DNA of 27,167 nt. It comes from a virus. The translations under genes were made by a program, and so were the position numbers. The number at the start of each line of letters is the position of its first letter. The stretch's first letter is position 1. Of the stretch, positions 11,601 to 19,315 are shown piece by piece. The notes under the pieces were generated by a model. The model was not told where the DNA came from, ran no database searches, and worked only from the letters and a program-made list of their open reading frames with translations. The stretch is taken from positions 1 to 27,167 of the IMG/VR virus record IMGVR_UViG_3300046355_000273; one strand, written 5' to 3'.

Positions 11601-12120
11601 CGTGTTTTTCTTGTATTAATGAATCAGGTTCTTGTGTTTCTGTTCCAAGATATATTCTCATATATGGAGCAATATTTGTAGTTAGTCCTGTATTATTGTT
11701 AGCCACATTATAAACAAGTTTTTTATTAGCCCATATTCTTCTTATTCCAGATATTTCACTATCATGAATTGCTAAAGCAAAACTGGATGTATATGAATAA
11801 GTTGTTGATTCAACTTTAGGACCACCACCTTTTCCACCACTTGCTCTTTGAGTTTCTACTTTTTTAATTTCTTTAAAACCACCAAACCAAATAATATTTC
11901 CTGCTGTTCTAAATGTTCCCCAACCTTTAGTTATAGGTATTCCGTTCGTATTCGTTTGAATATTAAAAGTGTTTAATCTTGGGCCTTCTTGTTTTTGAGT
12001 TGGAGCAAATAAATAATTACCAGCCATAGAGCCTAAGCCCCAACCAATTTGAGCACCAATTGGGCCGCCTATAGCACCACCAACAACACCACCAACAACA
12101 CCTAAAGCTAATCCTGCCAT
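8677..12120 (-). CDS. Large tail hub / receptor-tip protein, GTA gp15-like, with beta-propeller-like insert
   Basis: This 1147-residue protein is last in the order DUF2460, DUF2163, NlpC/P60, large hub. The N-terminus is a glycine-alanine-rich segment (residues 1-35) as in this family, followed by PITKGWGTFRTAGNIIWFG (62-80) and YTSSFALAIHDSEISGIRRI (110-129). Residues about 238-590 are aromatic-rich strand repeats with NP-T and DK--LYF elements (HPVTKYLYTVNAG, NNNAKIYYLTHEP, SLDKNRLYFTIRD) that read like a beta-propeller. After about 600, YMLGDLIKDACLEAGI and the following region match the conserved hub core. In the Rhodobacter GTA this protein carries a TIM-barrel-like domain; here a propeller seems to sit in that place. 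Ribosome site GAGGAT. It probably sits at the tail tip and contributes to host contact. Confidence 0.82.
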   Translation of the reverse strand: MAGLALGVVGGVVGGAIGGPIGAQIGWGLGSMAGNYLFAPTQKQEGPRLNTFNIQTNTNGIPITKGWGTFRTAGNIIWFGGFKEIKKVETQRASGGKGGGPKVESTTYSYTSSFALAIHDSEISGIRRIWANKKLVYNVANNNTGLTTNIAPYMRIYLGTETQEPDSLIQEKHGDYTPGFRGIAYVVFENLPLGDFSNQLPQLEFEIVRKNGNINNDKLYPREIGSDHYEWFNDQSQEVSQIQSIIEHPVTKYLYTVNAGFGEAVISKVNPKTMTIINSAYYTDWLGGFVGTNTDGDLVYSYGGTVSQDLTFNIVDKDTLIIKKVEAYSGGVPKPAFAQVCSFTFEQIYGANYSIDKMYSFTQAGMIAYDVTENEFIGTIYPTSNPDQALGSAINNNNAKIYYLTHEPTIGGTSIWLNKVQKDGAIYTDRFLQITSDDIYDQSYLFVNPNLSVAYVVYFNSFNRDLLYVKKINLTNDTLAAVKSFTFSDPENPGVTLNNDFNLAYSLDKNRLYFTIRDPSNEFKFICAINLNNLEERFIQIDNIEFADYWQIDQYQAVYSSAWDGYVVPTIKTEFGSPVFGSLEVLLFAENRFNQEDYMLGDLIKDACLEAGISDGLLDTTELDAIAVRGFKRDRQITVRQLFETLAVFYNFDAVESNGILKFTVRGREPVATITEGELGADFYTNNKDNTTLFKTQRIQEVELPKTLNVVYYDSAKDYEQNNQQAQRVINTTNNIETVEAPIVFTAQEAKKIAERLMYQAYITRDKYQFETNYDYIDIEPTDVVVVERDGQQYFIRITGKDESQGIIRFEGEGEQATVYTQSDDGADTGSSTLDSVFDPAQSFAFILDIPIFDIKDNDGGNYAVIDGSTDGTWRGADIFKSSQRDGDYFSQATFTQKTKTGKVINFDNSNHQLNTIDYLSRIEVSSSGQLYSITREDLLNGDNLCLIGNELLQFMNAELVAPNTYILSGLLRGRFGTERYIPELAINKQFIFFNFDNSSIARINKSDYMYGVYKYYKGVSVGQSTEEVASIKFKNDAIGLKPYSVVNVIPNRNDDGDLVIEFNKRMRGQAVLNNTLDPLDPDGDYYEMDIYKAGAVVRTLTSTTLSFTYLGSQQIADFGSVQSSVNLSIYKVNRSFGRGFDYTSTL

Positions 12121-12123
12121 TTT

Positions 12124-12549
12124 TTAATCCTCTATGTTTTCAAATTCAAATACACTAACTATTTTATTTTTCCATTTTTCATCTAAGTCATGTATAATAA
12201 CTTTTTCAGCAGTGCTATAAGCATGAATAATTTTATTATTTGGCATATATAAAGCAAGATGCTGAGGATTTTGTAAAAACCTAAAAAGTATTATATCTCC
12301 TATTTTAATATCTGTAAAAGTCTTTTCTTTTGCCGTTCCTTGTAATAATGTTTTTCTTAAGCTAACACCGTCAGGCTTTGCTGAATAATTTCTCATATCA
12401 ACAACATTACCTTTATACAATTTACATTCTTTGGCTAATTCAACAATAAAACCAGCACAATCTAAACCAACACCTTTTTTTCTTCCTTGATGATGAAAAG
12501 GAGTGTCTAAATATTCTAAAGCCTTTTTACATACTTCTTCTCTTATCAT
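12124..12549 (-). CDS. Tail-associated NlpC/P60 peptidase (GTA gp14-like)
   Basis: The 141-residue protein has the NlpC/P60 core: GVGLDCAGFI with catalytic Cys31, NPQHLALYM with His97, and KIIHAYS with His109 as the third residue. GDIILFRF (84-91) precedes the catalytic His as usual. Family members cut peptidoglycan stem peptides; in tail-tip clusters the enzyme helps the tail or DNA cross the wall during entry. The start overlaps the DUF2163 stop (ATGA), and the hub gene begins three bases after its stop. No signal peptide, as expected for a virion-borne enzyme. Confidence 0.88.
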   Translation of the reverse strand: MIREEVCKKALEYLDTPFHHQGRKKGVGLDCAGFIVELAKECKLYKGNVVDMRNYSAKPDGVSLRKTLLQGTAKEKTFTDIKIGDIILFRFLQNPQHLALYMPNNKIIHAYSTAEKVIIHDLDEKWKNKIVSVFEFENIED

Positions 12550-13385
12550 TTGTTTATAATCTCCCCACTTACAGGAATATAAGGCTCTCCCCTAAAGTTG
12601 ACAGAGTTATTAAATATTTCTGTGCAAGTTTTAATTGTTTTATTACAGCCTCTAACAATTTTAAAAGTATCTCCAACAGCAATTAAATAATTTGCTGGAA
12701 TCTGTAAATCAATAATATTTCCCCATGTGCTTTTAACTTCATAAACAAGGTTAGTATTTAAACCACTTGTAAAAAGAATTGAGCCACCATTATAATAGCC
12801 ATTAGGTGCTGTTAAATCAGCATAAATTCTAAGATTATTTTCTAATCCATTAACAGAAGATAACTCGCTAAAATCATCAGTATTAACACCACATCTATTA
12901 TCGCCAAATCTTGCTCTACAAGTAGTTTGATAAAGTTGACCTGTTTTGTTGGTTAGCTCTTGTTGTAATCCTCTTATTTCAGCAACAAACTTTCCATCTT
13001 GTATTTTTACTTCGCCTAATTTACCAACTCTTTTAATATTGACTTTATTCCAATTATAAGGAGTATCAGCCCAATTAAGTTCAGCAATAATAACATCGGC
13101 ATAATCATATTTGCCATATTTTAAATCTGCTTCTGTTATTCTGTCATCTTCTAAAAAACCTTCTATATCTAAGTTATCCACATTGAATTGAGAAGTTGAA
13201 CTAACAGCAGAAGGAGTCATGCCAGAAAATGCTTTATAAGTTACTCCATCACCCATTAAGATATCTTTATCAAAAGAAGTAAAGCCCATTACTTCCCCAT
13301 TTCTTAAAGTTAATTTAACAATTTGGGCTAAAGTTTGTTCTGGTTGTTTATAGTGTTCTAATAGTGATATTGGAATTTGTTTCAT
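12546..13385 (-). CDS. Tail hub protein, DUF2163 family (GTA gp13-like)
   Basis: This 279-residue protein has an N-terminal domain with VTYKAFSGMTPSAVSSTSQF, then the family signature TTCRARFGDNRCGV (Cys156, Cys165) and, near the end, GCNKTIKTCTEIFNNSVNFRGEPYIP (Cys247, Cys254). These four cysteines are the conserved set of DUF2163; in the GTA particle the equivalent hub protein was reported to hold an iron-sulfur cluster. The protein joins the distal tail protein to the megatron-like hub. It shares one base with the DUF2460 stop upstream and overlaps the NlpC gene by ATGA. Confidence 0.88.
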   Translation of the reverse strand: MKQIPISLLEHYKQPEQTLAQIVKLTLRNGEVMGFTSFDKDILMGDGVTYKAFSGMTPSAVSSTSQFNVDNLDIEGFLEDDRITEADLKYGKYDYADVIIAELNWADTPYNWNKVNIKRVGKLGEVKIQDGKFVAEIRGLQQELTNKTGQLYQTTCRARFGDNRCGVNTDDFSELSSVNGLENNLRIYADLTAPNGYYNGGSILFTSGLNTNLVYEVKSTWGNIIDLQIPANYLIAVGDTFKIVRGCNKTIKTCTEIFNNSVNFRGEPYIPVSGEIINK

Positions 13386-13966
13386 TATTCCCTCACTTCA
13401 ACTAAAGGTATTTGATTCCAAGAATAAACATTATAATTATCAATACTAACAGGCATGGAGTCAGTATTAAATCTAACATAAAAATCAAACTCGCATTCGC
13501 AAGTAAAAACTGTTCCTTCTGGATAGCTTGCTGGAAATTGTAAAGTAACTTCGCCAGTATCTATATTGACTTCAAAACCAGATAATACTTGAACACCATC
13601 AGCATAAAGTTTAAATGTTCCATCTACTATTTTTGTTATTCTTCTTCTATAGGTGGCATACTTTTTCCAAACAAGTAAAGTATCTGTTACTGGTCTTGTA
13701 AGTTCGCTGGTTTCTTCAATTAATTTATATTCAGCCCAATTTTTAAATCTAAAAGTTCCAGCTCTTCCACCAACTTGATAAAAGAAATTAATTAATTCAT
13801 CTAATTGGTCTTGAGTTTTTAAACCATGAGCACATTCAAACTCATATATTGGGGTTTCCCAAAGTCTTATTCTTTTTTCTGCTCCGCTGGCTACTGTTAC
13901 AACTTGAGTATTAAAGTTGGGGCCACCAGTTGCCCCATAACTTATATCTTCTGGAAATTTTAACAT
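13385..13966 (-). CDS. Distal tail protein, DUF2460 family (GTA gp12-like)
   Basis: This 193-residue protein starts MLKFPEDISYGATGGPNFNT, the family opening (PE-ISYGA-GGP-F-T). It continues RLWETPIYEFECAHGLKTQD, FFYQVGGRAGTFRFKNWAEY and a C-terminal beta part ending FNTDSMPVSIDNYNVYSWNQIPLVEVRE. DUF2460 proteins form the distal-tail ring at the end of the tube. It is the first gene of a four-gene tail-tip operon with one-base or ATGA overlaps, under the promoter at 13994-14022. The ribosome site is weak (AGGT). Confidence 0.9.
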   Translation of the reverse strand: MLKFPEDISYGATGGPNFNTQVVTVASGAEKRIRLWETPIYEFECAHGLKTQDQLDELINFFYQVGGRAGTFRFKNWAEYKLIEETSELTRPVTDTLLVWKKYATYRRRITKIVDGTFKLYADGVQVLSGFEVNIDTGEVTLQFPASYPEGTVFTCECEFDFYVRFNTDSMPVSIDNYNVYSWNQIPLVEVRE

Positions 13967-13993
13967 ATCTTGCTACCTATTTTATTTATTTTC

Positions 13994-14022
13994 ATTATAT
14001 AAATAAAACTATAATATAGCAA
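13994..14022 (-). promoter_or_regulatory. Structural-type promoter for the tail-tip operon
   Basis: TTGCTA (14022-14017), 17-bp spacer, TATAAT (13999-13994) then G. The -35 lies in ATTTGTATTGCTA, a 13-mer repeated exactly at the chaperone promoter. Confidence 0.75.
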
Positions 14023-14028
14023 TACAAA

Positions 14029-16737
14029 TTAATTATTCCTGCTTCCTCTTGTCAATGCTCTTTGTAGTTGTTGAGCCACTTGAGTCTCACTATTTCTAAA
14101 GCTTTGATAGTCTTTTGTTTGAATAGTAACATTAACAGTATTATTACCACCAACCATTTTAGAACTATCTTTATTGCTCATTACATAACCACTTTGACCA
14201 GGATAAAATAACTCTGGGCCTCTTTCGCCAACAACATAAGCATTACCTGCTCTGGCATATCCACCATCAGCAAAGAAACCACTGATAAAGCCACCTATTT
14301 TATCAAATAAGCCACCACCAGCTTGACCTGTTCCAAAAAGGTTAGAAACAAAACCACCAAGACCACCTTCAGATCTATTATCTGGGAATATAGATCTATA
14401 AAGTGCTTTGCCTAAGTCTTGAGCAATCATAGAATTTATAGTGCTAACAATATTACCAGCCATATCTTTAAAAGCATCTTCAACAGATTTAGTTCCGTTC
14501 AATACATCGCCAAAGAAGTTTTCAAAACCTTTACCAACAGCATTGTTAATATCTAAGGCAACTTGATCAGTAGTTCTCTTTAGTTTTTCTAATTCTAATT
14601 TTTTCTGTTCAATCAATAAAATATCTTTTTTATCTTTATTTTCTTTTTTCTCTAAAATACTTATTTCTTCTTTAAGTAATTTTACTTGATCTTCTTTTAT
14701 CTTTTTAATACTTAAATTATTATCAAAAAGAGTAGCACCATTCTCAACCAAGAATTGAATTCTTTCTATCTCAACATCTTTTAATTGAGAGCTAACAGAT
14801 AAATCTTCTAATTTTTTCTTATATTGATCAGAGGTTATAGCATTTCTTGTTTTAGCTATATTTAACTCTAAATCAGCTAATGTTTTTTGATCTTGCTCTG
14901 TGAGCTTAGTAATATCTTTGTTTTTCAATAAATGTCCTATTTCTTTTTGATAATTAGCAATTTTTAAGTTTTGTAATTTAACAATATTAGCCTCATCTTC
15001 AGCAGTTAGACCTATCAACTCTTTTTTGATATTTATTTTTTCTATTTCAGTATCATATCTGCTATTAACTAATTCTTGTAATTGAATTTTATCCTTAATC
15101 TCTTTAGCATTAAAATCTAAAACACCTAATTGATAGTCTTTTTCTATCTTATTTCGCTTTACCAATAAATCGTTGGCTTGCTGTTCTAATTTTGTTTTAT
15201 CTTCTTGTTTTCCAGCAACAGGAATAGCCTTTTGTAATAAAGCTATTTGTTTATCAATCATATTTAATTGAAACTGATAATCAGTCTCCATTAAATCTCT
15301 TTTATTTTGATAATATTCTTCAACATCTTTTAGTTGAGCATTATATTGAGACTCGTTATATTTTTGTAAATAATCAATATTATCTTTACCAAGTTTTAAT
15401 TGATTTTCTAATTCTTTAACTAAAGCACCAGCCATAGCAGAAGCATTAACAGGATCAAAACCCATTCTTGTGCCATCAACACCTTTACCATCTTTTCCTA
15501 CAGCATCAATAACACCTTGAATTTGAGCATAAAATGCTTTAGCAAATTGAGCCTTTTCTTTATCGTATCTTCCAGTTTTTAATTTAGCTGTGATAGTATT
15601 CCAAGATTCATCAATAATAATATTAGAAAAATCAATTTGTGCTTGGTCTTCTTTTAGTTTTTGTTTATATTTTTCAAAGCCTTCGCTAAAATCAAAAGCC
15701 TTAGATGCTGATTCTTTAGCACCAGCAAAATCTCCTTTAACAACTTTCATTAAAGCAGTTGCTAAATCTCCAAGTGAACTAATACCACCTTTTATAGCAC
15801 CAACAATAGCACCAAATATAGCATCGCCTATTAAATTAACAGCAGGAATAACTTTTAATAATCCACCACCTAATAAAGAAATAAAACCACCAACTATTTC
15901 TCCTAATTTAACAAAAGCAGCAGTAACAACATCAGCAAAATCATAAGCACCATCAATAAGCAATTTAAAAGTGTGAGCTTTATCAATAAAATCTAATAAT
16001 TGCTGACTTTTATCTAATTCTTCATTGGTTGTAAATAAAGATTGAATAAAACCATTAATAGCAGGTAATGCTGGAGCAAAACCCATAGCAATATCATTTT
16101 TAATAGTATTGCCTGCTACTTTTAAACTTTTATCAAATTCATCAGTAACAAAAGCAGTGGCTCTTATGGTTTCTTTTAATTGATTGGCATTGTTTAAGAT
16201 AGCCTTTACTCTTTCATCTTGACTGGCATCTAAAACTTTTAATCCTTGCTTACCAAAAACATCTTTTAATAATGTTAATTGTTTTGCTTTATCTGCTGTT
16301 TTAGATGTGCTATTTAATATTTTTTCAAATATATCTCCAACATTACCAGTTCTTAAATCTTTTAAAGTAACCCCTAATTGATTAAAGGTAGTTCTTAATT
16401 TTTCATCGCTAAATGCTTTTGTTATATTAGTGCTTAGATCAGAAAATGATTTTTTAGTATCTTCTGCTGACATTCCAACCAAAGTCATAGCATCAGTAAA
16501 ACCTAATGCCTTTTCTACAGATACATCAAAATTATCGGCAATATCATTAAGATCAGCAAATTTTTGAAATGATTCACTAACGGTTTGAGCTGCTTTACTA
16601 ACAAGAGCAAACCCAGCAACTGCTCCAGTAGCAATAGTTGCTAAACCTTTTAATCTTCCAGATATTGTATCAAAAGCTTGTTTAGTATTATCAGTTGCTT
16701 TTATATATATATTTGCTGTATTCGTATTCATTGCCAT
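14029..16737 (-). CDS. Tail tape measure protein
   Basis: At 902 residues it is the second longest protein here. The N-terminus has TDNTKQAFDTISGRLKGLAT followed by an alanine-rich hydrophobic stretch (about 31-45). There are hydrophobic glycine-rich segments around 275-330 (VGGFISLLGGGLLKVIPAVN and onward), a long charged coiled-coil region at about 440-740, and the C-terminal signature ADGGYARAGNAYVVGERGPE followed by LFYPGQSGYV, typical of tape measure C-termini. Its length sets tail length; by the common rule of about 0.15 nm per residue the tail would be roughly 130 nm (inference). It lies directly after the tail chaperone pair and one small gene, as expected. Ribosome site AAAGG. Confidence 0.92.
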   Translation of the reverse strand: MAMNTNTANIYIKATDNTKQAFDTISGRLKGLATIATGAVAGFALVSKAAQTVSESFQKFADLNDIADNFDVSVEKALGFTDAMTLVGMSAEDTKKSFSDLSTNITKAFSDEKLRTTFNQLGVTLKDLRTGNVGDIFEKILNSTSKTADKAKQLTLLKDVFGKQGLKVLDASQDERVKAILNNANQLKETIRATAFVTDEFDKSLKVAGNTIKNDIAMGFAPALPAINGFIQSLFTTNEELDKSQQLLDFIDKAHTFKLLIDGAYDFADVVTAAFVKLGEIVGGFISLLGGGLLKVIPAVNLIGDAIFGAIVGAIKGGISSLGDLATALMKVVKGDFAGAKESASKAFDFSEGFEKYKQKLKEDQAQIDFSNIIIDESWNTITAKLKTGRYDKEKAQFAKAFYAQIQGVIDAVGKDGKGVDGTRMGFDPVNASAMAGALVKELENQLKLGKDNIDYLQKYNESQYNAQLKDVEEYYQNKRDLMETDYQFQLNMIDKQIALLQKAIPVAGKQEDKTKLEQQANDLLVKRNKIEKDYQLGVLDFNAKEIKDKIQLQELVNSRYDTEIEKINIKKELIGLTAEDEANIVKLQNLKIANYQKEIGHLLKNKDITKLTEQDQKTLADLELNIAKTRNAITSDQYKKKLEDLSVSSQLKDVEIERIQFLVENGATLFDNNLSIKKIKEDQVKLLKEEISILEKKENKDKKDILLIEQKKLELEKLKRTTDQVALDINNAVGKGFENFFGDVLNGTKSVEDAFKDMAGNIVSTINSMIAQDLGKALYRSIFPDNRSEGGLGGFVSNLFGTGQAGGGLFDKIGGFISGFFADGGYARAGNAYVVGERGPELFYPGQSGYVMSNKDSSKMVGGNNTVNVTIQTKDYQSFRNSETQVAQQLQRALTRGSRNN

Positions 16738-16763
16738 AATAGATAACCTTTTTTATTAAATCT

Positions 16764-16791
16764 ATTATAAACAATTATTTATTTTTGACAA
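16764..16791 (-). promoter_or_regulatory. Structural-type promoter for the tape measure gene
   Basis: TTGTCA (16791-16786), 16-bp spacer, TATAAT (16769-16764). The -35 lies inside the end of the upstream gene. Confidence 0.65.
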
Positions 16792-17437
16792 TTTTAAACT
16801 GTTTTTCAATCTCTTTAGATAATTTAGGCATATTTAATTGAACTATATCATACATGTTTAATTTTTTAGTCCACTTTACACTTGTTATAAAACCAATATT
16901 TACTCTTTCATTTTTTTTAATAGATTTTTGCCCTGTTTGTTTTCTTTGATAAGCTCTAAAATTAACTAATAATCTTCTATCTTCACGAGTATTTCTTGCC
17001 CAAATAATAGTAATACTTCCTTTTTTTTCAAAAAATAAATTTTTATTACTTGCTAACTGAGCTAATAGTTTTCTAAATCCAATAGTTCCAAGACCTTCTT
17101 TAACAGTTCCTTTTCTAAAAGCAAGAGGTATAACAACTTTTCCAGCACTTCCACCTTTTGCATGAACTCCCATCCATTTAATTCCTGAATAAAAATGTAA
17201 TGCTGGTATTTTATTTGTTTTTCTAAAATAAACTTTATAAACAAAAGATTTTAAAATAGCTTGCCTTCTTACTTTTAAAGTATTAGAAACATCAGTCCTT
17301 ATTTTATCTCTTATTTCTTTACCAAACTCTTGCATAGCTCTTCTTGTTGCTAACAATAACTGTGCTTGAAAGTCTCTTCTATACTTCCTTAATCCTTCTG
17401 CTTTTAATAATTCTCCAAACTCAAATTTTAGATCCAT
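16775..17437 (-). CDS. Putative tail-completion / minor tail protein (DUF6441-like?)
   Basis: This 220-residue basic protein lies between the chaperone frameshift product and the tape measure. It begins MDLKFEFGELLKAEGLRKYR; the N-terminal helical part (AQLLLATRRAMQEFGKEIRD) is followed by a beta-rich part with VHAKGGSAGKVVIPLAFRKG and GSITIIWARNTREDRRLLVN. This layout resembles phage proteins annotated DUF6441 (residue after residue of a helical head, then an AIPT-like strand region), but the match is from memory and not certain. Position suggests a role in tail assembly. It starts within the last codons of the frameshifted chaperone (17-base overlap), behind AAAGGCAAG. Confidence 0.5.
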   Translation of the reverse strand: MDLKFEFGELLKAEGLRKYRRDFQAQLLLATRRAMQEFGKEIRDKIRTDVSNTLKVRRQAILKSFVYKVYFRKTNKIPALHFYSGIKWMGVHAKGGSAGKVVIPLAFRKGTVKEGLGTIGFRKLLAQLASNKNLFFEKKGSITIIWARNTREDRRLLVNFRAYQRKQTGQKSIKKNERVNIGFITSVKWTKKLNMYDIVQLNMPKLSKEIEKQFKIVKNK

Positions 17438-18172
17438 TTTTCTTGCCTTTATATTTCATAGAGTCAATAAGTGCTTGAGCCTTTTTAACTTCTGGTGTGT
17501 TGGTCTTATTATCATATATTTTATCAAAATTGTTAATAGTCTCTTTTATAAGACATATATACTCAATATAATCTTTGACATTTTCAATATCATATAAGTC
17601 CATCATAAGCTTAAAACCGACCCAATCAACTGACTGATTGTAATCGGTTATATCATTGAAAATTTTTAAGGCTAAATCTAATTCTAAATCTTCTTCAGGT
17701 TCTTCTTGATAAAGAGTTACATTTGAATAAATGCTTTTTTTATCTTTATCTTTTTCTTTTCTATTTAAGAAGATGATTTGTTCAATTCTGTATTGGAGTT
17801 CTCTTTTTTTTTGTTAGCCTGTTCTGTAAATTCTAAAAAGTCTTTAGCAATACTTTCATAAAGAGTAACTAAAACCTCTTGATTTTTTCCTAAATACATT
17901 TGAACATATTCAATATCATATTCTAAATCTGTTTCTAATTCTGTTGGGGTAAAATCTTCTAATTTTTCAGCAACATGTTTAATCTTTAAGCCAGTAGTAT
18001 TTTTGATACAAGAAAGAATAAGCTCTATTTCAAAATCAGTAGAGTTTCTTTTTAATCTGCTTGCTAATCTTTGAAACTCTAAATAATCCATTTTTTTAAG
18101 AGTAAAAGTTACTCCGTTTACTTCTTTTGTAATATATTGTTGAGCTTTTAATCTTTCCTTAATACTTTTCAT
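17421..18172 (-). CDS. Tail assembly chaperone, -1 frameshift product (gpGT-like)
   Basis: The frame that starts at 18172 can slip -1 on a run of nine A (17812-17804) and then stay open to the stop at 17421-17423. I read the -1 frame codon by codon from the A-run to the downstream ATG-ATG at 17606 and found no stop. The product would be about 250 residues: 123 from the first frame and 127 from the second (RELQYRIEQIIFLNRKEKDK ... KYKGKKNGSKI). This is the layout of lambda gpG/gpGT and of most long-tailed phages, in which the minor longer product recruits the tail tube protein to the tape measure. Position just before the tape measure agrees. The frames from 17606 on should be read as part of this product, not as a separate gene. 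Confidence 0.82.
17765..18172 (-). CDS. Tail assembly chaperone, unshifted product (gpG-like)
   Basis: This 135-residue protein begins MKSIKERLKAQQYITKEVNG and ends NKKKENSNTELNKSSS. VTFTLKKMDYLEFQRLASRL and the acidic helical region (FEIELILSCIKNTTGLKIKH) fit the small alpha-helical tail chaperones. It is the major product of the pair and stops soon after the slippery site. The ribosome site is AAGGAACAAATATG; a structural-type promoter lies upstream and the tail tube terminator separates it from the tail tube gene. Confidence 0.8.
   Translation of the reverse strand: MKSIKERLKAQQYITKEVNGVTFTLKKMDYLEFQRLASRLKRNSTDFEIELILSCIKNTTGLKIKHVAEKLEDFTPTELETDLEYDIEYVQMYLGKNQEVLVTLYESIAKDFLEFTEQANKKKENSNTELNKSSS
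17804..17812 (-). promoter_or_regulatory. Programmed -1 frameshift site (A9)
   Basis: Frame-0 reading is AAC AAA AAA AAA GAG. The heptamer A-AAA-AAA permits -1 slippage of both tRNAs. The new frame begins AGA GAA CTC CAA and stays open for 127 codons, while frame 0 stops 13 codons later. Confidence 0.8.
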
Positions 18173-18199
18173 ATTTGTTCCTTATTTTTAATAAAAATT

Positions 18200-18228
18200 A
18201 TTATATATAAATAAGATAAAATTAGCAA
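18200..18228 (-). promoter_or_regulatory. Structural-type promoter for the tail chaperone
   Basis: TTGCTA (18228-18223), 17-bp spacer, TATAAT (18205-18200). The preceding ATTTGTATTGCTA is identical to the copy at the tail-tip promoter. It lies directly after the tail tube terminator. Confidence 0.75.
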
Positions 18229-18242
18229 TACAAATTATAAAT

Positions 18243-18290
18243 AAAAAAACCCCCAATCGCTGGGGGCAAAACTCAAAGTAGAGAGTTTTG
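18243..18290 (-). terminator. Double-hairpin terminator after the tail tube gene
   Basis: Right after the stop codon, CAAAACTC (18290-18283) pairs with GAGTTTTG (18274-18267). Then CCCCCA (18266-18261) pairs with TGGGGG (18255-18250) and a run of seven T follows. The second hairpin is a classic terminator; the first may protect the message 3' end. Confidence 0.92.
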
Positions 18291-18292
18291 AA

Positions 18293-19255
18293 TTAGATCA
18301 ATGAAGCCTCATTGTTTACAACAGTGATTTTAATTGATTCGTTGTATGTTGTGCTTAATGGGTTATTGTCTAACAAAGCTGTAAATGATAATTCTAAATT
18401 AATTAAAGACTGACCACCAACTTTAGGAACTGGATCACCAGAGTATTTAATTCTTGGCAAGAAGAATTCTACAGTGCTTGCTCCGTTAGTAAATGTTACT
18501 TTTAAATTATCTTCAGTTCCGTTTACTGCTTTAGAGATTAAAGGTAAAGCCATATCAACACTTAAAGGAAGAGTGAAAGAACCAGAAACCTCAAAACGAC
18601 CAGGTGTTAAAGCAGCACTTTGATCGGAACCAATGGCTCTTGAATCTTCTAAATTGTTAGTTGCTTCTAAAGATAGGTTAGAAAGAACATTATAAGCAAC
18701 ACCACCAATTTCAACACTTGCTCTAATACCGTCATGGAAAGCATGAGAAAGTTGTGTAGGAGTTGGGTCTAATTCTGTGCCAGATTGAATATAGCTCTTA
18801 GCCAAAAGACCAATAGAACCAGTAGCAATAGCATTAGGAGTAGCATTTAAAGAAAATGTGTTTATCTTACAGCCTTTAAATACGAAACCAACATCAATAT
18901 CGCTATGCCATTTTTCAATAGTTAAGAATTTAGGGCCATCAGCAACCAATACTTCGTGAGTATATGGGCCTGCTCCAGTTGTAGTAACATCACCCATCGC
19001 AGCAGCCATTAAACTAACAGCACCAAAAACACCCAATTCATATTCAATAGAGCCACCAGCAGTAATTTGACCTGCTGCCATAAAGTCTACACCTCTGTTT
19101 GGGTTTAAAGCATTAGACACTAAAGCTTCTTGAGTTCCACCGATAGATTCAGCAGTAACACCTGCTAAAACCTTCATCTGTGGAGTTGCTGGAGTCTCGC
19201 CCCATGTTGTTTCTTCTACGAAACTTAATTTTAAATTGCTTCCGCTTGCTGACAT
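18293..19255 (-). CDS. Major tail tube protein
   Basis: This 320-residue protein reads MSASGSNLKLSFVEETTWGE TPATPQMKVL..., the usual opening of phage tail tube proteins of the Phage_tube_2 type. It is beta-rich and glycine/alanine-rich with a conserved-looking core (LEDSRAIGSDQSAALTPGRF) and a C-terminal domain ending in a strand-rich tail. It is visibly less AT-rich than its neighbours, as expected for a very highly expressed protein. It is a single-gene transcription unit with promoter 19284-19312, ribosome site AAAGGAA and a double-hairpin terminator. It polymerises into the tube around the tape measure. Confidence 0.88.
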   Translation of the reverse strand: MSASGSNLKLSFVEETTWGETPATPQMKVLAGVTAESIGGTQEALVSNALNPNRGVDFMAAGQITAGGSIEYELGVFGAVSLMAAAMGDVTTTGAGPYTHEVLVADGPKFLTIEKWHSDIDVGFVFKGCKINTFSLNATPNAIATGSIGLLAKSYIQSGTELDPTPTQLSHAFHDGIRASVEIGGVAYNVLSNLSLEATNNLEDSRAIGSDQSAALTPGRFEVSGSFTLPLSVDMALPLISKAVNGTEDNLKVTFTNGASTVEFFLPRIKYSGDPVPKVGGQSLINLELSFTALLDNNPLSTTYNESIKITVVNNEASLI

Positions 19256-19283
19256 ATTATTTTTCCTTTACAAAATTTATTTC

Positions 19284-19312
19284 ATTATATAAACAAAACT
19301 AAAAAAAATCAA
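19284..19312 (-). promoter_or_regulatory. Structural-type promoter for the tail tube gene
   Basis: TTGATT (19312-19307), 17-bp spacer, TATAAT (19289-19284) then G. Confidence 0.7.
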
Positions 19313-19315
19313 AAA

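Noticed and set aside
15590-15946. Plus-strand 118-codon open frame inside the tape measure gene
   Set aside because: Antisense shadow of a long, well-supported gene; proline-serine-rich translation with no ribosome site or motif.
17062-17244. 60-codon minus-strand frame inside the gene at 16775-17437
   Set aside because: Alternate-frame shadow with no ribosome site and low-complexity Leu/Lys translation.
17421-17606. Separate 61-residue gene starting at the ATG-ATG pair
   Set aside because: The frame stays open upstream to the A9 slippery run, and no ribosome site precedes the ATG; it is better explained as the -1 frameshift extension of the tail chaperone.
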